Shown here: positions 10,606-19,773 of the stretch, one piece after another
How the letters are laid out: each line of letters opens with the position of its first letter
How positions within the stretch are numbered: position 1 is the stretch's first letter
NCBI RefSeq assembly: GCF_020852455.1
Contig: NZ_JADZAT010000032.1
Span: forward strand, 124,001-188,000
Direction of reading: 5' to 3'
DNA length: 64,000 bases
Source: Novosphingobium sp.
GTDB taxonomy: Bacteria; Pseudomonadota; Alphaproteobacteria; Sphingomonadales; Sphingomonadaceae
Position numbers and translations under genes: made by a program
Notes under the pieces: generated by a model
The model's database searches: none
Seen by the model: the letters and a program-made list of their open reading frames with translations, nothing else
What the model was told of the DNA's origin: nothing

Positions 10606-11139
10606 ATGACCAAGGCGCAGGCCTTCGATGTGGGCGATTACGTTGTCTATCCCAAGCATGGCGTTGGCCGGGTGGTCGAACTGCTCGAGCAGGAAATCGC
10701 CGGCATGCAGCTGGAACTCTATGTGCTGCGGTTCGAAAAGGAGCGCATGACGCTGCGCGTTCCGGTCAACAAGATCGAATCGATCGGCATGCGCAAGCTG
10801 TCGAGCGACAAGACCCTGCGTGAAGCGCTCGATACGCTGAAGGGCAAGCCCAAGGTCAAGCGCACCATGTGGTCGCGCCGTGCGCAGGAATACGAAGCCA
10901 AGATCAATTCGGGCGACCTGGTGTCGATCGCCGAAGTGACCCGCGACCTGTTCCGCGCCGATGATCAGCCCGAGCAGAGCTATTCGGAACGGCAGATCTT
11001 CGAAGCAGCCAGCTCGCGTCTGGCCCGCGAACTGGCGGCGATGGAAAAGACCGACGAGCCTTCGGCGCTCAAGAAGATCCTTGCGATCCTCAACGAACAT
11101 GCGCCAAAGTACTATGCGGAAGCTGCTGCTACCGCCTGA
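10606..11139 (+). CDS. carD: CarD family transcriptional regulator
   Basis: The 177-residue protein has an N-terminal CarD/TRCF RNA-polymerase-interaction domain (FDVGDYVVYPKHGVGRVVEL, then LELYVLRFEKERMTLRVPV) and a C-terminal helical DNA-binding region rich in Arg/Lys. CarD binds the beta subunit and stabilises open complexes, notably at rRNA promoters. The ATG at 10606 is chosen over the longer frame because it follows an AAAGGA ribosome-binding site and begins exactly at the domain. It has its own terminator downstream. Confidence 0.92.
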   Translation: MTKAQAFDVGDYVVYPKHGVGRVVELLEQEIAGMQLELYVLRFEKERMTLRVPVNKIESIGMRKLSSDKTLREALDTLKGKPKVKRTMWSRRAQEYEAKINSGDLVSIAEVTRDLFRADDQPEQSYSERQIFEAASSRLARELAAMEKTDEPSALKKILAILNEHAPKYYAEAAATA

Positions 11140-11160
11140 TTTCGGCACCTGTCGAAACGC

Positions 11161-11190
11161 AAAGGGCCGTCCCGCCGGGGCGGCCTTTTT
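11161..11190 (+). terminator. Intrinsic terminator of carD
   Basis: A GC-rich stem of nine base pairs (GGCCGTCCC with GGGGCGGCC, one wobble) and a short loop is followed by TTTTT, 22 bases after the carD stop. Confidence 0.8.
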
Positions 11191-11199
11191 CGTTGCCCC

Positions 11200-11228
11200 T
11201 TGTCACAGCCGCCTCACCGTATTATATC
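11200..11228 (+). promoter_or_regulatory. Probable sigma-70 promoter for the DUF2807 lipoprotein
   Basis: TTGTCA at 11200-11205 and TATATC at 11223-11228 are separated by 17 bases. They lie just after the carD terminator and about 30 bases before the lipoprotein start. Confidence 0.5.
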
Positions 11229-11255
11229 GATAACACACAACAACGGAGACTCGGC

Positions 11256-12083
11256 ATGAAGTTCGGTCACTTCCTCAAGGCTCTCGCCCCGGTGCTGGCG
11301 GTCGCATTGGCGGCCGGAGTTTCGGGCTGCGACGGCGCAAAGATCTCGATCAATGGCGAAGAGGGCAAGAAGCTCTCGGAAATCGACCTCAATGGTCCGG
11401 TACCGAGTGAGCTGGCGCTGTTCGGCCCCGACGAAGTGCAGATTACCCAGGGTGACAAGCTGGCAATCAAGGTCGATGGCGATCCCGAAGCGGTCGAACA
11501 GATCCGTTTCTCGCTCAAAGACGGTACGCTGGGCGTATTGCGCGCCGACAAGAATTTTTCAGGCAGCGGCAAGCTGGCAGTAATTCACGTCACCATGCCC
11601 GCGCCCAAGGAAGTGGTCATGGCCGGTTCGGGCAAGATCAGCACGGCCGCTCTCGCCAACGATGCCAAGGTGACCGTGCTGGGATCGGGCCGGATCGATT
11701 CGCAGGCGGTTTCGGGCGGCAAGCTTGAAGTGACCATGCCCGGATCGGGCAGCTTCCGCGCGGCCGGCAATGTCGACAACCTTGAACTGACGATCATGGG
11801 CAGCGGTTCGGCCGAGCTTGACGCGGTGCGGACCGGCACTGCCAAGATCACGATCATGGGCTCGGGCGGTGCCGCCTTCACCTCCGATGGCGATGTCGAG
11901 GCGACGATCATGGGTTCGGGCTCGGTCAAGGTCAAGGGCCGGGCCAGCTGTAAGGTTACCGCGATGGGATCAGGCACGCTGGTCTGCGAAAACGGCGTGA
12001 CCAGGAACGAAGGCAAGGAACCGCCCCCACCGCCGCAGGCCCCCGAACCGCCTGAGCCGCCCGCACCGCCCAAGGCTCCCTGA
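11256..12083 (+). CDS. Lipoprotein with DUF2807 (GIN-type adhesin head) beta-repeats
   Basis: The 275-residue protein begins with a lipoprotein signal (LAPVLAVALAAGVSGC, cleavage before Cys). The body contains repeated GSG turns (MAGSGKI, VLGSGRI, MPGSGSF, IMGSGSA, IMGSGGA, IMGSGSV, AMGSGTL) spaced about 20 residues apart, as in the DUF2807 'head GIN' beta-helix. The tail is a Pro/Glu-rich linker. It is probably tethered to a membrane; function is unknown. The ATG at 11256 follows a GGAG ribosome-binding site. It converges on the tsaC/sua5 gene with 3 bases between stops. Confidence 0.85.
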   Translation: MKFGHFLKALAPVLAVALAAGVSGCDGAKISINGEEGKKLSEIDLNGPVPSELALFGPDEVQITQGDKLAIKVDGDPEAVEQIRFSLKDGTLGVLRADKNFSGSGKLAVIHVTMPAPKEVVMAGSGKISTAALANDAKVTVLGSGRIDSQAVSGGKLEVTMPGSGSFRAAGNVDNLELTIMGSGSAELDAVRTGTAKITIMGSGGAAFTSDGDVEATIMGSGSVKVKGRASCKVTAMGSGTLVCENGVTRNEGKEPPPPPQAPEPPEPPAPPKAP

Positions 12084-12086
12084 GCA

Positions 12087-13037
12087 TCAGGCTGCGGCGC
12101 GGCGCAGCCGGTCGTTGATCGCCGCGCCCAGCCCGTCCGCTGGAATCCGCGCCACAGCCACCCTCGGTTGCGGCGCGGATGCCGCTTTGTGCAGGCAGGC
12201 ATAGAGCCGCGCCGCCGCTTCGGCGAGATCGCCCGTGGCGCTGAGGCTGACTGCACCAGCGACAGGCCCAAACCCGATCAGGAATTCATCCGCTTCGCCG
12301 ATCTCGGCATCAAGCCGCACCGGCTTGCCTGGCGAATAGTGGCTGGCCAGTTGCCCCGGTGCCTCGATCTCGGGCCGGGTCATGACGTCAGGCGAAGTGC
12401 CGAGAACGGCGGAAATCTGCGCCGCGTCGATCGGACCGGGCCGCAACAGCTGCCACGAGCCATTGTCGCGCAGCGCCACGATCGTGCTTTCCAGCCCCGC
12501 CGCGCAGGCCCCGCCATCCAGCACCAGCGGGATCCGGCCCGCCAGCGACGCGGCAACATGCGCGGCCGTGGTCGGACTGACCCCGCCCGAGCGATTGGCC
12601 GAGGGGGCCGCCAGCGGCAGGCCGCTTTCCGCAAGCAAGGCGCGCATCGCCGGATGCGCCGGACAGCGCAGCGCGATTGTCGGCAGACCGGCTGTGACCG
12701 CGGGGGCGATTCGCGCTTCGGGGAGGAGCGGCAGGACCATGGTCAGCGCGCCGGGCCAGAAATGCCGGGCCAGCAATTCCGCGCGTTCGTCGAGGCGAGC
12801 GATCGTTCGTGCCTGGTCCAGCCCGGCGACATGAACGATCAGCGGATTGAAATCGGGACGACCCTTGGCCCGGTAGATTGCCGCTACGGCGGCCTCACTG
12901 TCAGCACGGGCCGCCAGGCCATAGACAGTCTCGGTCGGCACCGCGACCAGCTGGCCGGCGCGCAGCAATTCAGCCGCTGCGGCTATTCCCGCCGGATCGG
13001 CTGCGCGCACCACAGGGTCTGAAAGCTTGCCGGACAT
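12087..13037 (-). CDS. L-threonylcarbamoyladenylate synthase (Sua5/TsaC)
   Basis: This enzyme makes threonylcarbamoyl-AMP from threonine, bicarbonate and ATP, the first step of the t6A37 tRNA modification. The YrdC-like domain covers about residues 12-200, with the conserved VPTETVYGLA, KGRPDFNPLIVHV, and SANRSGGVSPT segments. The rest (from about 230; APGQLASHYSPGKP) is the Sua5 C-terminal domain, so this is the long Sua5 form of 316 residues. It is divergent from the acyl-CoA dehydrogenase. Confidence 0.93.
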   Translation of the reverse strand: MSGKLSDPVVRAADPAGIAAAAELLRAGQLVAVPTETVYGLAARADSEAAVAAIYRAKGRPDFNPLIVHVAGLDQARTIARLDERAELLARHFWPGALTMVLPLLPEARIAPAVTAGLPTIALRCPAHPAMRALLAESGLPLAAPSANRSGGVSPTTAAHVAASLAGRIPLVLDGGACAAGLESTIVALRDNGSWQLLRPGPIDAAQISAVLGTSPDVMTRPEIEAPGQLASHYSPGKPVRLDAEIGEADEFLIGFGPVAGAVSLSATGDLAEAAARLYACLHKAASAPQPRVAVARIPADGLGAAINDRLRRAAA

Positions 13038-13091
13038 GCCAGCGCGCTATAGGCGATATTGGGCAAAGCCAAGCAAAAGCGCGAGAACACG

Positions 13092-14801
13092 ATGGACTTC
13101 ACACCGCCCACCGCCGACCAGGTCCTGGCCATTCGGGTCAACGCCGGGATCGAGGACCTGGCAAGCCACGAACGGTTTGCCGCTGCCAGCCCCGACATGG
13201 TCGAGGCGATTGTCGAGGGGATCGGCCAGTTCGCGGCCGGCGAATTCGCCCCGCTGAACCGCAAGGGCGACCTTGAAGGCGCGCGGCTGGCCAATGGCAA
13301 TGTCCATCTGCCCGAAGGATTTGCCCAGGCATATCAAGCCTATGTCGAGCAGGGCTGGAACGCAATTTCGGGCGATCCGGCGCATGGCGGGCAGGGCCTG
13401 CCCTTTACCCTTGCCAGCAATGTGATCGAGAACCTGGGCGCCGCCAACATGGCCTTTACCCTACTGCCACTGCTGACCGTGGGCGCGATCGAGGCGATTT
13501 CGCACCATGGCAGCCAGGCCCAGAAGGACCTGTATCTCGACCGGCTGATCAGCGGCGAATGGTCGGGAACGATGAACCTGACCGAGCCCCAGGCCGGGTC
13601 TGACGTGGGTGCGCTGCGTACCACCGCGGTACCCGCAGGGGGGGACAAGTGGCACATCAAGGGCACCAAGATCTTCATCACCTGGGGTGAGCACGATCTG
13701 GCCGGCAATGTGGTCCATCTGGTGCTGGCCCGCACCCCCGGCGCGCCCGCCGGATCGCGCGGGATCAGCCTGTTCATCGTCCCCAAGTACCACGTCCTGC
13801 CCGATGGCAGCCCGGGCGAGCGCAACGACCTGCGCTGCGTCAGCCTGGAACACAAGCTGGGGATCATGGCCAGCCCGACCTGCGTGATGAGCTTTGGCGA
13901 TAACGACCGCTGTCTGGGCGAAATGATCGGGGCCGAGAACGAAGGCCTGAAGGCCATGTTCACGATGATGAATTCGGCGCGGATCAATGTCGGCAACCAG
14001 GGGGTCCAGATCGCCGAGCGCGCCTGGCAGCAGGCGCGCGGCTATGCCCGCGACCGGATCCAGTCGGCGCGGGCCGGTTCGCCCAGCCGGGAATCGGTCG
14101 CGATCGTCGAGCACCCCGATGTGCGGCGCATGCTGCTGCGGATGCGGGCGCTGACCGAAGGCGCGCGGGCATTGCTCTATTACACCGCCGGGCAGGTCGA
14201 TCGCGGCGCACTGGGAGTTCCCGGGGCCCAGGCCCGGGCCGACTGTCTGGTCCCGATGCTCAAGGCCTGGGGCACCGATGTGGGCTGCGAGGTGGCCAGC
14301 CTGGGGGTGCAGATCCACGGCGGGATGGGCTTCATCGAGGAAACCGGCGCGGCCCAGCATTACCGCGATGCGCGGATCGCGCCGATCTATGAAGGCACCA
14401 ACGGGATCCAGGCCGCCGATCTGGTCACCCGCAAGCTGGGTTACGAGCAGGGCGGCGTTCTGGCGTCACTTTTCACTGATATAATAAGCGATTGCACCGA
14501 TGCCCCCGAAATCGCCGAACTGGCCAAGGCCTGTGCCGGGATCGCCAGCTGGATGAGCGAAAGCGCCAGCCTGGACGACAAGCTGGCCGGATCGGTGCCG
14601 CTGTGCACGATGAGCGCGGTCGCGGTGGCTGGCTGGCAATTGCAGCGTCAGGCCCGCGACGGAGCGGGCGGCGAGGCCAAGCGGGTGGTCGCGCGGTTCT
14701 TTGCCGAGCAGATCGCGACCGAGGCACTGGGGCTGAAGGCCGCAGCAACGGCCGGGGCCGGCCTGCTCTATGCGCTCGATGCCGAGGCCCTGGCGGGATG
14801 A
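13092..14801 (+). CDS. Acyl-CoA dehydrogenase, DmdC-like long form
   Basis: A 569-residue flavoprotein of the acyl-CoA dehydrogenase superfamily. The N-terminal alpha-helical domain is followed by the FAD/substrate signature MNLTEPQAGSDVGALRT and the catalytic-loop segment APIYEGTNGIQA, whose Glu is the likely base. It is longer than typical dehydrogenases because of an extra C-terminal helical domain, as in the 3-methylmercaptopropionyl-CoA dehydrogenase-like group. It oxidises an acyl-CoA at C2-C3; the substrate is unknown. ATG 13092 gives the family N-terminus MDFTPPTADQ; ATG 13059 is an alternative. It overlaps the DUF815 gene by ATGA. Confidence 0.9.
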   Translation: MDFTPPTADQVLAIRVNAGIEDLASHERFAAASPDMVEAIVEGIGQFAAGEFAPLNRKGDLEGARLANGNVHLPEGFAQAYQAYVEQGWNAISGDPAHGGQGLPFTLASNVIENLGAANMAFTLLPLLTVGAIEAISHHGSQAQKDLYLDRLISGEWSGTMNLTEPQAGSDVGALRTTAVPAGGDKWHIKGTKIFITWGEHDLAGNVVHLVLARTPGAPAGSRGISLFIVPKYHVLPDGSPGERNDLRCVSLEHKLGIMASPTCVMSFGDNDRCLGEMIGAENEGLKAMFTMMNSARINVGNQGVQIAERAWQQARGYARDRIQSARAGSPSRESVAIVEHPDVRRMLLRMRALTEGARALLYYTAGQVDRGALGVPGAQARADCLVPMLKAWGTDVGCEVASLGVQIHGGMGFIEETGAAQHYRDARIAPIYEGTNGIQAADLVTRKLGYEQGGVLASLFTDIISDCTDAPEIAELAKACAGIASWMSESASLDDKLAGSVPLCTMSAVAVAGWQLQRQARDGAGGEAKRVVARFFAEQIATEALGLKAAATAGAGLLYALDAEALAG

Positions 14802-15613
14802 GCGACGAACTGGCCCGGATCGCCGCCGCGCTGGAGCGACTGGTCCGGCCGGTCGCAGCCGTGGCCGATTGGGCCTGCGCGCCAGCCTATGTCTGGGACG
14901 GCCAGGCACGCCCGGTCGCAGCGATCAGCGCGCCGCCGCTCAGCTTGCTCAAGGGGATCGACGCGCAGAAGGACACGGTCAGCGCCAATGTCGCTCGGCT
15001 GGCCGCCGGGCACGCCGCGCACGACATGCTGCTGTGGGGTGCGCGCGGGATGGGCAAGTCGGCGCTGCTGCGCGCCGCGGTGCTGGCCGCGCAAAGCTCT
15101 GACCCGGCGCGGATCGCGCTGGTCCAGGTCGCACCCGAAGCGCTTGCCACCTTGCCCGCGCTGTTTGCCGCGCTGGCCGGGCAGCCGCGCCGCTTCCTGG
15201 TCTATATCGACGACCTTGGCTTCGAGGACGGTGACAGCGCCGGCCTGCGGGCCTTGCGCTCATGGCTGGAAGGCGGGGTCGAGGCACGGCCGGGCAATGT
15301 CCGGCTGGCGGTCACCTCGAACCGCCGTGCAATCGTTGCGCGTCACCTGTCGGAACAGGACGATCCGATCAATCCGCGCGACGCGGTGGACGACAAGCTG
15401 GCACTGGCCGACCGGTTCGGGCTGTCGGTGGGCTTCCACAACTGCAGCCAGGACGACTATCTGGCAATCGTGGCCGGCTATTGCGCCGCGCACGGCCTGG
15501 CCTGGGACCAGCATGAAGCGCTGGAATGGTCCAAGCGGCGCGGTGCCCGATCGGGCCGTGTTGCATGGCAATTCGTGACCGAGCTGGCCGGGCGCGCCGG
15601 AAAGGCGCTTTGA
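14798..15613 (+). CDS. DUF815 family AAA+ ATPase
   Basis: A 271-residue ATPase. A Walker A motif is clear in LLWGARGMGKSALLRA (about residues 78-93), a Walker B in RFLVYIDDLGFED, and a sensor-1-like Asn in LAVTSNRRAIV. These match DUF815, a group of stand-alone AAA+ ATPases near DnaC/IstB-like enzymes, of unknown role. The start at 14798 forms ATGA with the dehydrogenase stop, so expression is coupled. The link with fatty acid oxidation is not understood and may be only chromosomal. Confidence 0.85.
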   Translation: MSDELARIAAALERLVRPVAAVADWACAPAYVWDGQARPVAAISAPPLSLLKGIDAQKDTVSANVARLAAGHAAHDMLLWGARGMGKSALLRAAVLAAQSSDPARIALVQVAPEALATLPALFAALAGQPRRFLVYIDDLGFEDGDSAGLRALRSWLEGGVEARPGNVRLAVTSNRRAIVARHLSEQDDPINPRDAVDDKLALADRFGLSVGFHNCSQDDYLAIVAGYCAAHGLAWDQHEALEWSKRRGARSGRVAWQFVTELAGRAGKAL

Positions 15614-15619
15614 TCCCGC

Positions 15620-17086
15620 CTACTGCTTGACCTCCGAATCCTGTTTCATCATTGCCTTGTACTGGGCGTTGGGATCGCTGTTGAGGCTGCGCTGCGGCGG
15701 CATTGATGCGGTCTTGACCGGCGCGATCGCCGCGCCCGGCGCCGCGCCGGGTGCGATCACCCGCCAGATGATCCCGGCAGTATCGTCGCTGACCAGCAAG
15801 GCGCCGTCCTTGGCCCAGGTTACCCAGGTCGGCCGACCGCGCGTGCTGCCGGTTCCGGTCAGGAACCCGGTCAGCACCGGCACCGGCAGTCCCTGGGGAT
15901 TGCCGTTGGCATCGAATTTCACGAAGACCACGTCATAGCCCGAGGCCGGGGTGCGGTTCCACGAACCATGGCGGGCAATGAAGGCCCCGTTGCCAAATTG
16001 CGGCCCCATCCGTTCACCGCCCTGCGCAAAGACCATGCCCAGCGGAGCAACGTGTGCGCCCAGGGCATATTCTGGCTTGCGGACGAAATCGTCGAAATAT
16101 TCGGGCGGCGCCGATTTGACCCGATCATCGTCATGCTTCTTCCACCACACCCAGGGCCAGCCATAGTGCGCGCCCACCGGCACGTTGGTGAGGTAGTCGG
16201 GCACCAGGTCAGGCCCCAGCATGTCGCGTTCGTTGACCGTGACCCACAATTCGTCGGTCGAGGGATTCCAGGCCAGGCCATTGGGATTGCGCAGGCCCTG
16301 GGCGTACTGGCGCGGGAACTGGTCCTTGGTCAGGTCCTTTTCCCAGATCGCGGCGCGGCCCTTTTCAAGCTCCATGCCCTTTTCGCCGATGTTCGAAGCC
16401 GAGCCGACCGCGACATAGAGCCGGTTGTTGTCTTTCGACAGCACCAGGTTGCGCATCCAGTGGTTGCCGCCGCCGGGCAGATCCATCACCTTGCGCGGAT
16501 CGCCCTTCAGCGCGGTTTCGCCCAGCTTGTAATCGAACACGATCACCGCATCGTGGTTGCCGACATAAAGCCGGTCATCCGCCCAGGCGAGTCCGGAAGG
16601 CGAGGCGAGGTGCTTGCCTTCAAGCAGCGTGAACTTCTGTTCGGCCGTGCCGTCGCCGTCACCGTCGCGCAGCAGCACCAGCTTGTCGGGCGATTCGCCG
16701 TGCGATCCGGCGCGCTGCATCAGCTTCATCGCGATCCAGCCCATGATCCCGTCGCCGCCGCTGGTCGGCGAATCGGCTTCGGCCACCACCACATCGCCAT
16801 TGGGCAGGGTGTGGATCACCCGGGGATGCTCCAGCCCTTCGGCAAAGCGCACCACCTGCAGACCCTTGGCCGCGACCGGAGCTTCGCCCGCGGCCCAGCC
16901 GACCGGTTTGGCAATCGCCACCGAAGGGATCATCTCGGCCTTGGGTTCGACCAGCACCGGATCACGGCCCGACAATTCGTCCAGCGTGTGTTTGGCCGGG
17001 GTTCCGCGCCAGACCCAGAAGAAGAACGCACCGAAGACCAGCAGGACCACGGCGAGGGCGACAAGCAACTTGCGTTTGGTGGACAT
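15620..17086 (-). CDS. PQQ-dependent sugar dehydrogenase-like (sorbosone dehydrogenase) protein
   Basis: A 488-residue six-bladed beta-propeller of the soluble glucose/sorbosone dehydrogenase family. A hydrophobic N-terminus (LLVALAVVLLVFGAFFFWVW) works as a signal anchor, so it is periplasmic. Family hallmarks include ARFAEGLEHPRVIHTLPNGDVVVAE-like opening blades, AQGLRNPNGLAWNP and VPVGAHYGWPW. It probably oxidises an aldose or related alcohol using PQQ. The ATG at 17086 is chosen because it precedes the signal anchor. The stop lies 6 bases from that of the convergent DUF815 gene. Confidence 0.85.
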   Translation of the reverse strand: MSTKRKLLVALAVVLLVFGAFFFWVWRGTPAKHTLDELSGRDPVLVEPKAEMIPSVAIAKPVGWAAGEAPVAAKGLQVVRFAEGLEHPRVIHTLPNGDVVVAEADSPTSGGDGIMGWIAMKLMQRAGSHGESPDKLVLLRDGDGDGTAEQKFTLLEGKHLASPSGLAWADDRLYVGNHDAVIVFDYKLGETALKGDPRKVMDLPGGGNHWMRNLVLSKDNNRLYVAVGSASNIGEKGMELEKGRAAIWEKDLTKDQFPRQYAQGLRNPNGLAWNPSTDELWVTVNERDMLGPDLVPDYLTNVPVGAHYGWPWVWWKKHDDDRVKSAPPEYFDDFVRKPEYALGAHVAPLGMVFAQGGERMGPQFGNGAFIARHGSWNRTPASGYDVVFVKFDANGNPQGLPVPVLTGFLTGTGSTRGRPTWVTWAKDGALLVSDDTAGIIWRVIAPGAAPGAAIAPVKTASMPPQRSLNSDPNAQYKAMMKQDSEVKQ

Positions 17087-17148
17087 GTTGCGAGAGATAG
17101 GCCCAAGCCGCCGTGGCGGCAACTGTTGACACAGCATTTGGCGAGACA

Positions 17149-17631
17149 ATGTATCACTTTGCCCCCGATCCCGATCAACCCAAGGCCGAAGCCTATCGCG
17201 ATCTGGCCGAAGCCGCCGCGGCACTGGTCGCGGATGAACCGGATCCGGTAGCGAACATGGCCAACCTTGCGGCGCTGATCTGGCAATTTGTCCCGCAGCT
17301 CAACTGGGCAGGGTTCTATCGCCTGATCGATGGCGAACTGGTGCTGGGCCCGTTCCAGGGCAAGCCGGCCTGCATCCGCATCCCGCTGGACAAGGGCGTC
17401 TGCGGCGCGGCGGCGCGCAGCGGACAGACCCAGCTGGTGGCGGATGTCCACGCCTTCCCCGGGCATATCGCCTGCGATGCCGCCAGTCGCTCTGAACTGG
17501 TCGTGCCGGTGCTGCGCGATGGCGCGGTGATCGCGGTGATCGATCTCGACAGCCCTGAGCCCGCGCGGTTCGACGCCGAGGATGCGGCCGGGATCGAAAT
17601 GCTGGCCAGACTGGTCGCCGGGCTGGCTTGA
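17149..17631 (+). CDS. msrC: Free methionine-(R)-sulfoxide reductase (GAF domain)
   Basis: A GAF-domain protein of 160 residues matching fRMsr: NWAGFYRLIDGELVLGPFQGK, KPACIRIPLDKGVCGAAA and DVHAFPGHIACDAASRSE. The three redox cysteines of the family (about C75, C85 and C109) are all present. It reduces free methionine-R-sulfoxide in the cytoplasm. ATG 17149 gives the family-like N-terminus; a GTG at 17113 would add 12 residues. It is divergent from the sugar dehydrogenase. Confidence 0.9.
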   Translation: MYHFAPDPDQPKAEAYRDLAEAAAALVADEPDPVANMANLAALIWQFVPQLNWAGFYRLIDGELVLGPFQGKPACIRIPLDKGVCGAAARSGQTQLVADVHAFPGHIACDAASRSELVVPVLRDGAVIAVIDLDSPEPARFDAEDAAGIEMLARLVAGLA

Positions 17632-17771
17632 CGCCACTTCACCACTACGCTTTTGCTGCACCGTTTCGGGACAGGCCCGACACGAACCGGTTACCGCGCT
17701 TGGAGCTCTGCGCCTGACAGTGCTAAATTCCGCGTTAACGCCGGAATCGCCCGGCCTTTCAGGGGATTGCC

Positions 17772-18482
17772 ATGAAGTCTCGACGTCTCGAAGTGTCGCT
17801 GGTCAGCGCGCTGTCGATCGCCTTTGCTGCGCCGGCCATGGCGCAGTCCGCACCGCCGCCGCCCGGCGCAGTCGATGCGGCCGGAAACTATTACGGCAAT
17901 GCCACGCCCGATCAGCGCCCCGACTGGCCCGGCGGGCCAGCCGCCGCACCGCAGCCGGGCTATGACCGCGCCGCCTATGATCAGGCCCGGGCCGACTGGC
18001 TGGCCGAATGCCGCCGCAACCGGGGCAGCGGGAAAACCGTTGGCGGCGCTGTGCTGGGCGGACTGGTTGGCGGGGTGATCGGCAACCAGGTGGCCGGGCG
18101 CGGCAACCGCACGGTCGGCACCGTTGTGGGGGCGGCGGCGGGCGCGGTTGCCGGCGGGGCGATCGGCAATGCTGCCGACAAGCGCGCCCAGCGCGACTAT
18201 TGCGAGGCCTATCTCGATCGCTACACCAGCCATCAGGGGTATGGCACTTACGGCTATGGCCAGCAGGTGACCTGGGGCTATGCGCCGATGACGGTGATGG
18301 TCCCGGTGGCGATGATGCCGGTTGCCGCAGCGCCGCAGCAGCAGCGCGAATGCAAGGAAACCGTGGTGACCGAGGAATGGGTGCCGGTGCCGTCACGCCC
18401 GCGCATCCGCTATATCCCGCCGCGCCGCACGCCGGACAAGCGGGTGCGGGTGGTGCCCGACAAGCGGGTCCGCGTGAACTGA
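17772..18482 (+). CDS. Secreted glycine-zipper 2TM protein
   Basis: This 236-residue protein has a signal peptide ending at APAMAQS. A Pro/Tyr-rich linker follows, then a glycine zipper (about residues 87-140: GKTVGGAVLGGLVGGVIGNQVAG and VVGAAAGAVAGGAIGN), typical of Rickettsia 17-kDa/SlyB-like outer-membrane proteins. The end is basic, with repeated RVRV and DKRVRV. Unlike true lipoproteins of this group it has no lipobox cysteine. It probably sits in the outer envelope; function unknown. A GGGGAT ribosome-binding site precedes the ATG. Confidence 0.82.
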   Translation: MKSRRLEVSLVSALSIAFAAPAMAQSAPPPPGAVDAAGNYYGNATPDQRPDWPGGPAAAPQPGYDRAAYDQARADWLAECRRNRGSGKTVGGAVLGGLVGGVIGNQVAGRGNRTVGTVVGAAAGAVAGGAIGNAADKRAQRDYCEAYLDRYTSHQGYGTYGYGQQVTWGYAPMTVMVPVAMMPVAAAPQQQRECKETVVTEEWVPVPSRPRIRYIPPRRTPDKRVRVVPDKRVRVN

Positions 18483-18486
18483 CGCA

Positions 18487-18512
18487 AAAAGGGGGCCGGT
18501 TGGCCCCCTTTT
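18487..18512. terminator. Bidirectional intrinsic terminator
   Basis: A 7-bp GGGGGCC/GGCCCCC stem with a GGTT loop is flanked by A-run and T-run sequence. It lies between the convergent glycine-zipper and acyl-CoA dehydrogenase genes and can serve both. Confidence 0.8.
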
Positions 18513-18535
18513 CATTGGTTGGTCAGACCGGCCCT

Positions 18536-19690
18536 TTATAGCTTGCGGCCGATCAGCTCCTTCATGATCTCGCTGGTCCCGCCGAAGATCCGGGTAACGC
18601 GCGCGCCGCGCCAGGCACGGGCGATCGGGTACTCGTTCATATAGCCGGCCCCGCCGAACAGCTGCAGGCACTTGTCGACCACTTCCCACTGCAGTTCGGT
18701 GTGCCACAGCTTGGCCGCAGCGCCTTCCTCGGGGGTCAGTTCGCGCTTCATGTGCCGGGCCAGCGCCCAGTCCAGATGCGCCCAGCCAACCTGCAGCTTG
18801 GCCTTGAGATCGGCCAGCACGAAGCGGCTGTTCTGGAAATCGAGGATCGGTTTGCCGAAGGCCTTCCGGTCGCGGGTGTAATCCACCGTCATGTCGAAGG
18901 CGCGCTGCGCCCCGGCCTGGGCTGAAACCGCGATCGACAGGCGTTCCTGCGGCAGCTCGCTCATCAGGTAGATGAAGCCCTGGCCTTCCTGGCCAAGGCA
19001 ATTGGTGATCGGCACGCGCACGTCCTCGAAGAACAGTTCCGAGGTATCGGCTTCATCCTGACCGATCTTGTCGAGGTTGCGGCCGCGCTTGAAGCCTTCG
19101 CGGTGGGCTTCGACAAGCACGATCGAAACGCCCTTCCAGGCCGGCTGCACTTCGGTGTCGGTCTTGCAGCAGACCAGGATCAGGTCGGCGTTCTGGCCAT
19201 TGGTGATGTAGGTCTTCGACCCGTTTATCACGTAATGGTTGCCGTCCTTCTTGGCCGTGGTGCGCATGCCCTGCAGGTCGGACCCGGTGCCCGGCTCGGT
19301 CATCGCGATCGCGGTGATCACTTCGCCCGAGACCAGCTTGGGCAGCCATTCCTGCTTCTGCTCTTCCGAGCCATGGGCGATGATGTAGTTGGCGACGATA
19401 TCCGACTGCAGCGAGAAGCCGGTGGTCACCCCGCCGTGGTAGGCGCTTTCCTCATCAACGATCGCGTTATAGCCGAAGTCGAGCCCCAGCCCGCCGTAGG
19501 CCTCGGGCACGGTCGGGCACAGCAGGCCCAGCTCGCCGGCCTTGGGCCAGATCGATTTGGGGACGATCCCGGCTTCGGCCCATTCGGCCTGGTGCGGGGC
19601 GATTTCTTCCTGCACGAACCGGCGGACGGTCTGGCGGAAGGCTTCGTGATCCTCGGTATAGGCGGTGCGCGCCAGCGAATCGAGCGACAT
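18536..19690 (-). CDS. Acyl-CoA dehydrogenase (short/medium/long-chain type)
   Basis: A typical 384-residue acyl-CoA dehydrogenase. AIAMTEPGTGSDLQGMRTTA is the FAD-binding signature, QLFGGAGYMNEYPIARAWR is the C-terminal signature with the catalytic-base region, and RIFGGTSEIMKELIGRKL is the end. It oxidises an acyl-CoA to the trans-2-enoyl-CoA, passing electrons to ETF. The chain-length preference cannot be read out. It stands alone on the minus strand. Confidence 0.93.
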   Translation of the reverse strand: MSLDSLARTAYTEDHEAFRQTVRRFVQEEIAPHQAEWAEAGIVPKSIWPKAGELGLLCPTVPEAYGGLGLDFGYNAIVDEESAYHGGVTTGFSLQSDIVANYIIAHGSEEQKQEWLPKLVSGEVITAIAMTEPGTGSDLQGMRTTAKKDGNHYVINGSKTYITNGQNADLILVCCKTDTEVQPAWKGVSIVLVEAHREGFKRGRNLDKIGQDEADTSELFFEDVRVPITNCLGQEGQGFIYLMSELPQERLSIAVSAQAGAQRAFDMTVDYTRDRKAFGKPILDFQNSRFVLADLKAKLQVGWAHLDWALARHMKRELTPEEGAAAKLWHTELQWEVVDKCLQLFGGAGYMNEYPIARAWRGARVTRIFGGTSEIMKELIGRKL

Positions 19691-19773
19691 GGAATGATCC
19701 TCTCTGCAAGCTGTGTTGCAGACAGGCCTATCGCCCGGGCGGGCAGGCGGTCAACCGCTATTTAATCGCGCGA

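Noticed and set aside
15968..17251. 427-codon plus-strand frame across the sugar dehydrogenase
   Set aside because: Antisense to a well-supported beta-propeller protein; no start signal or domain.
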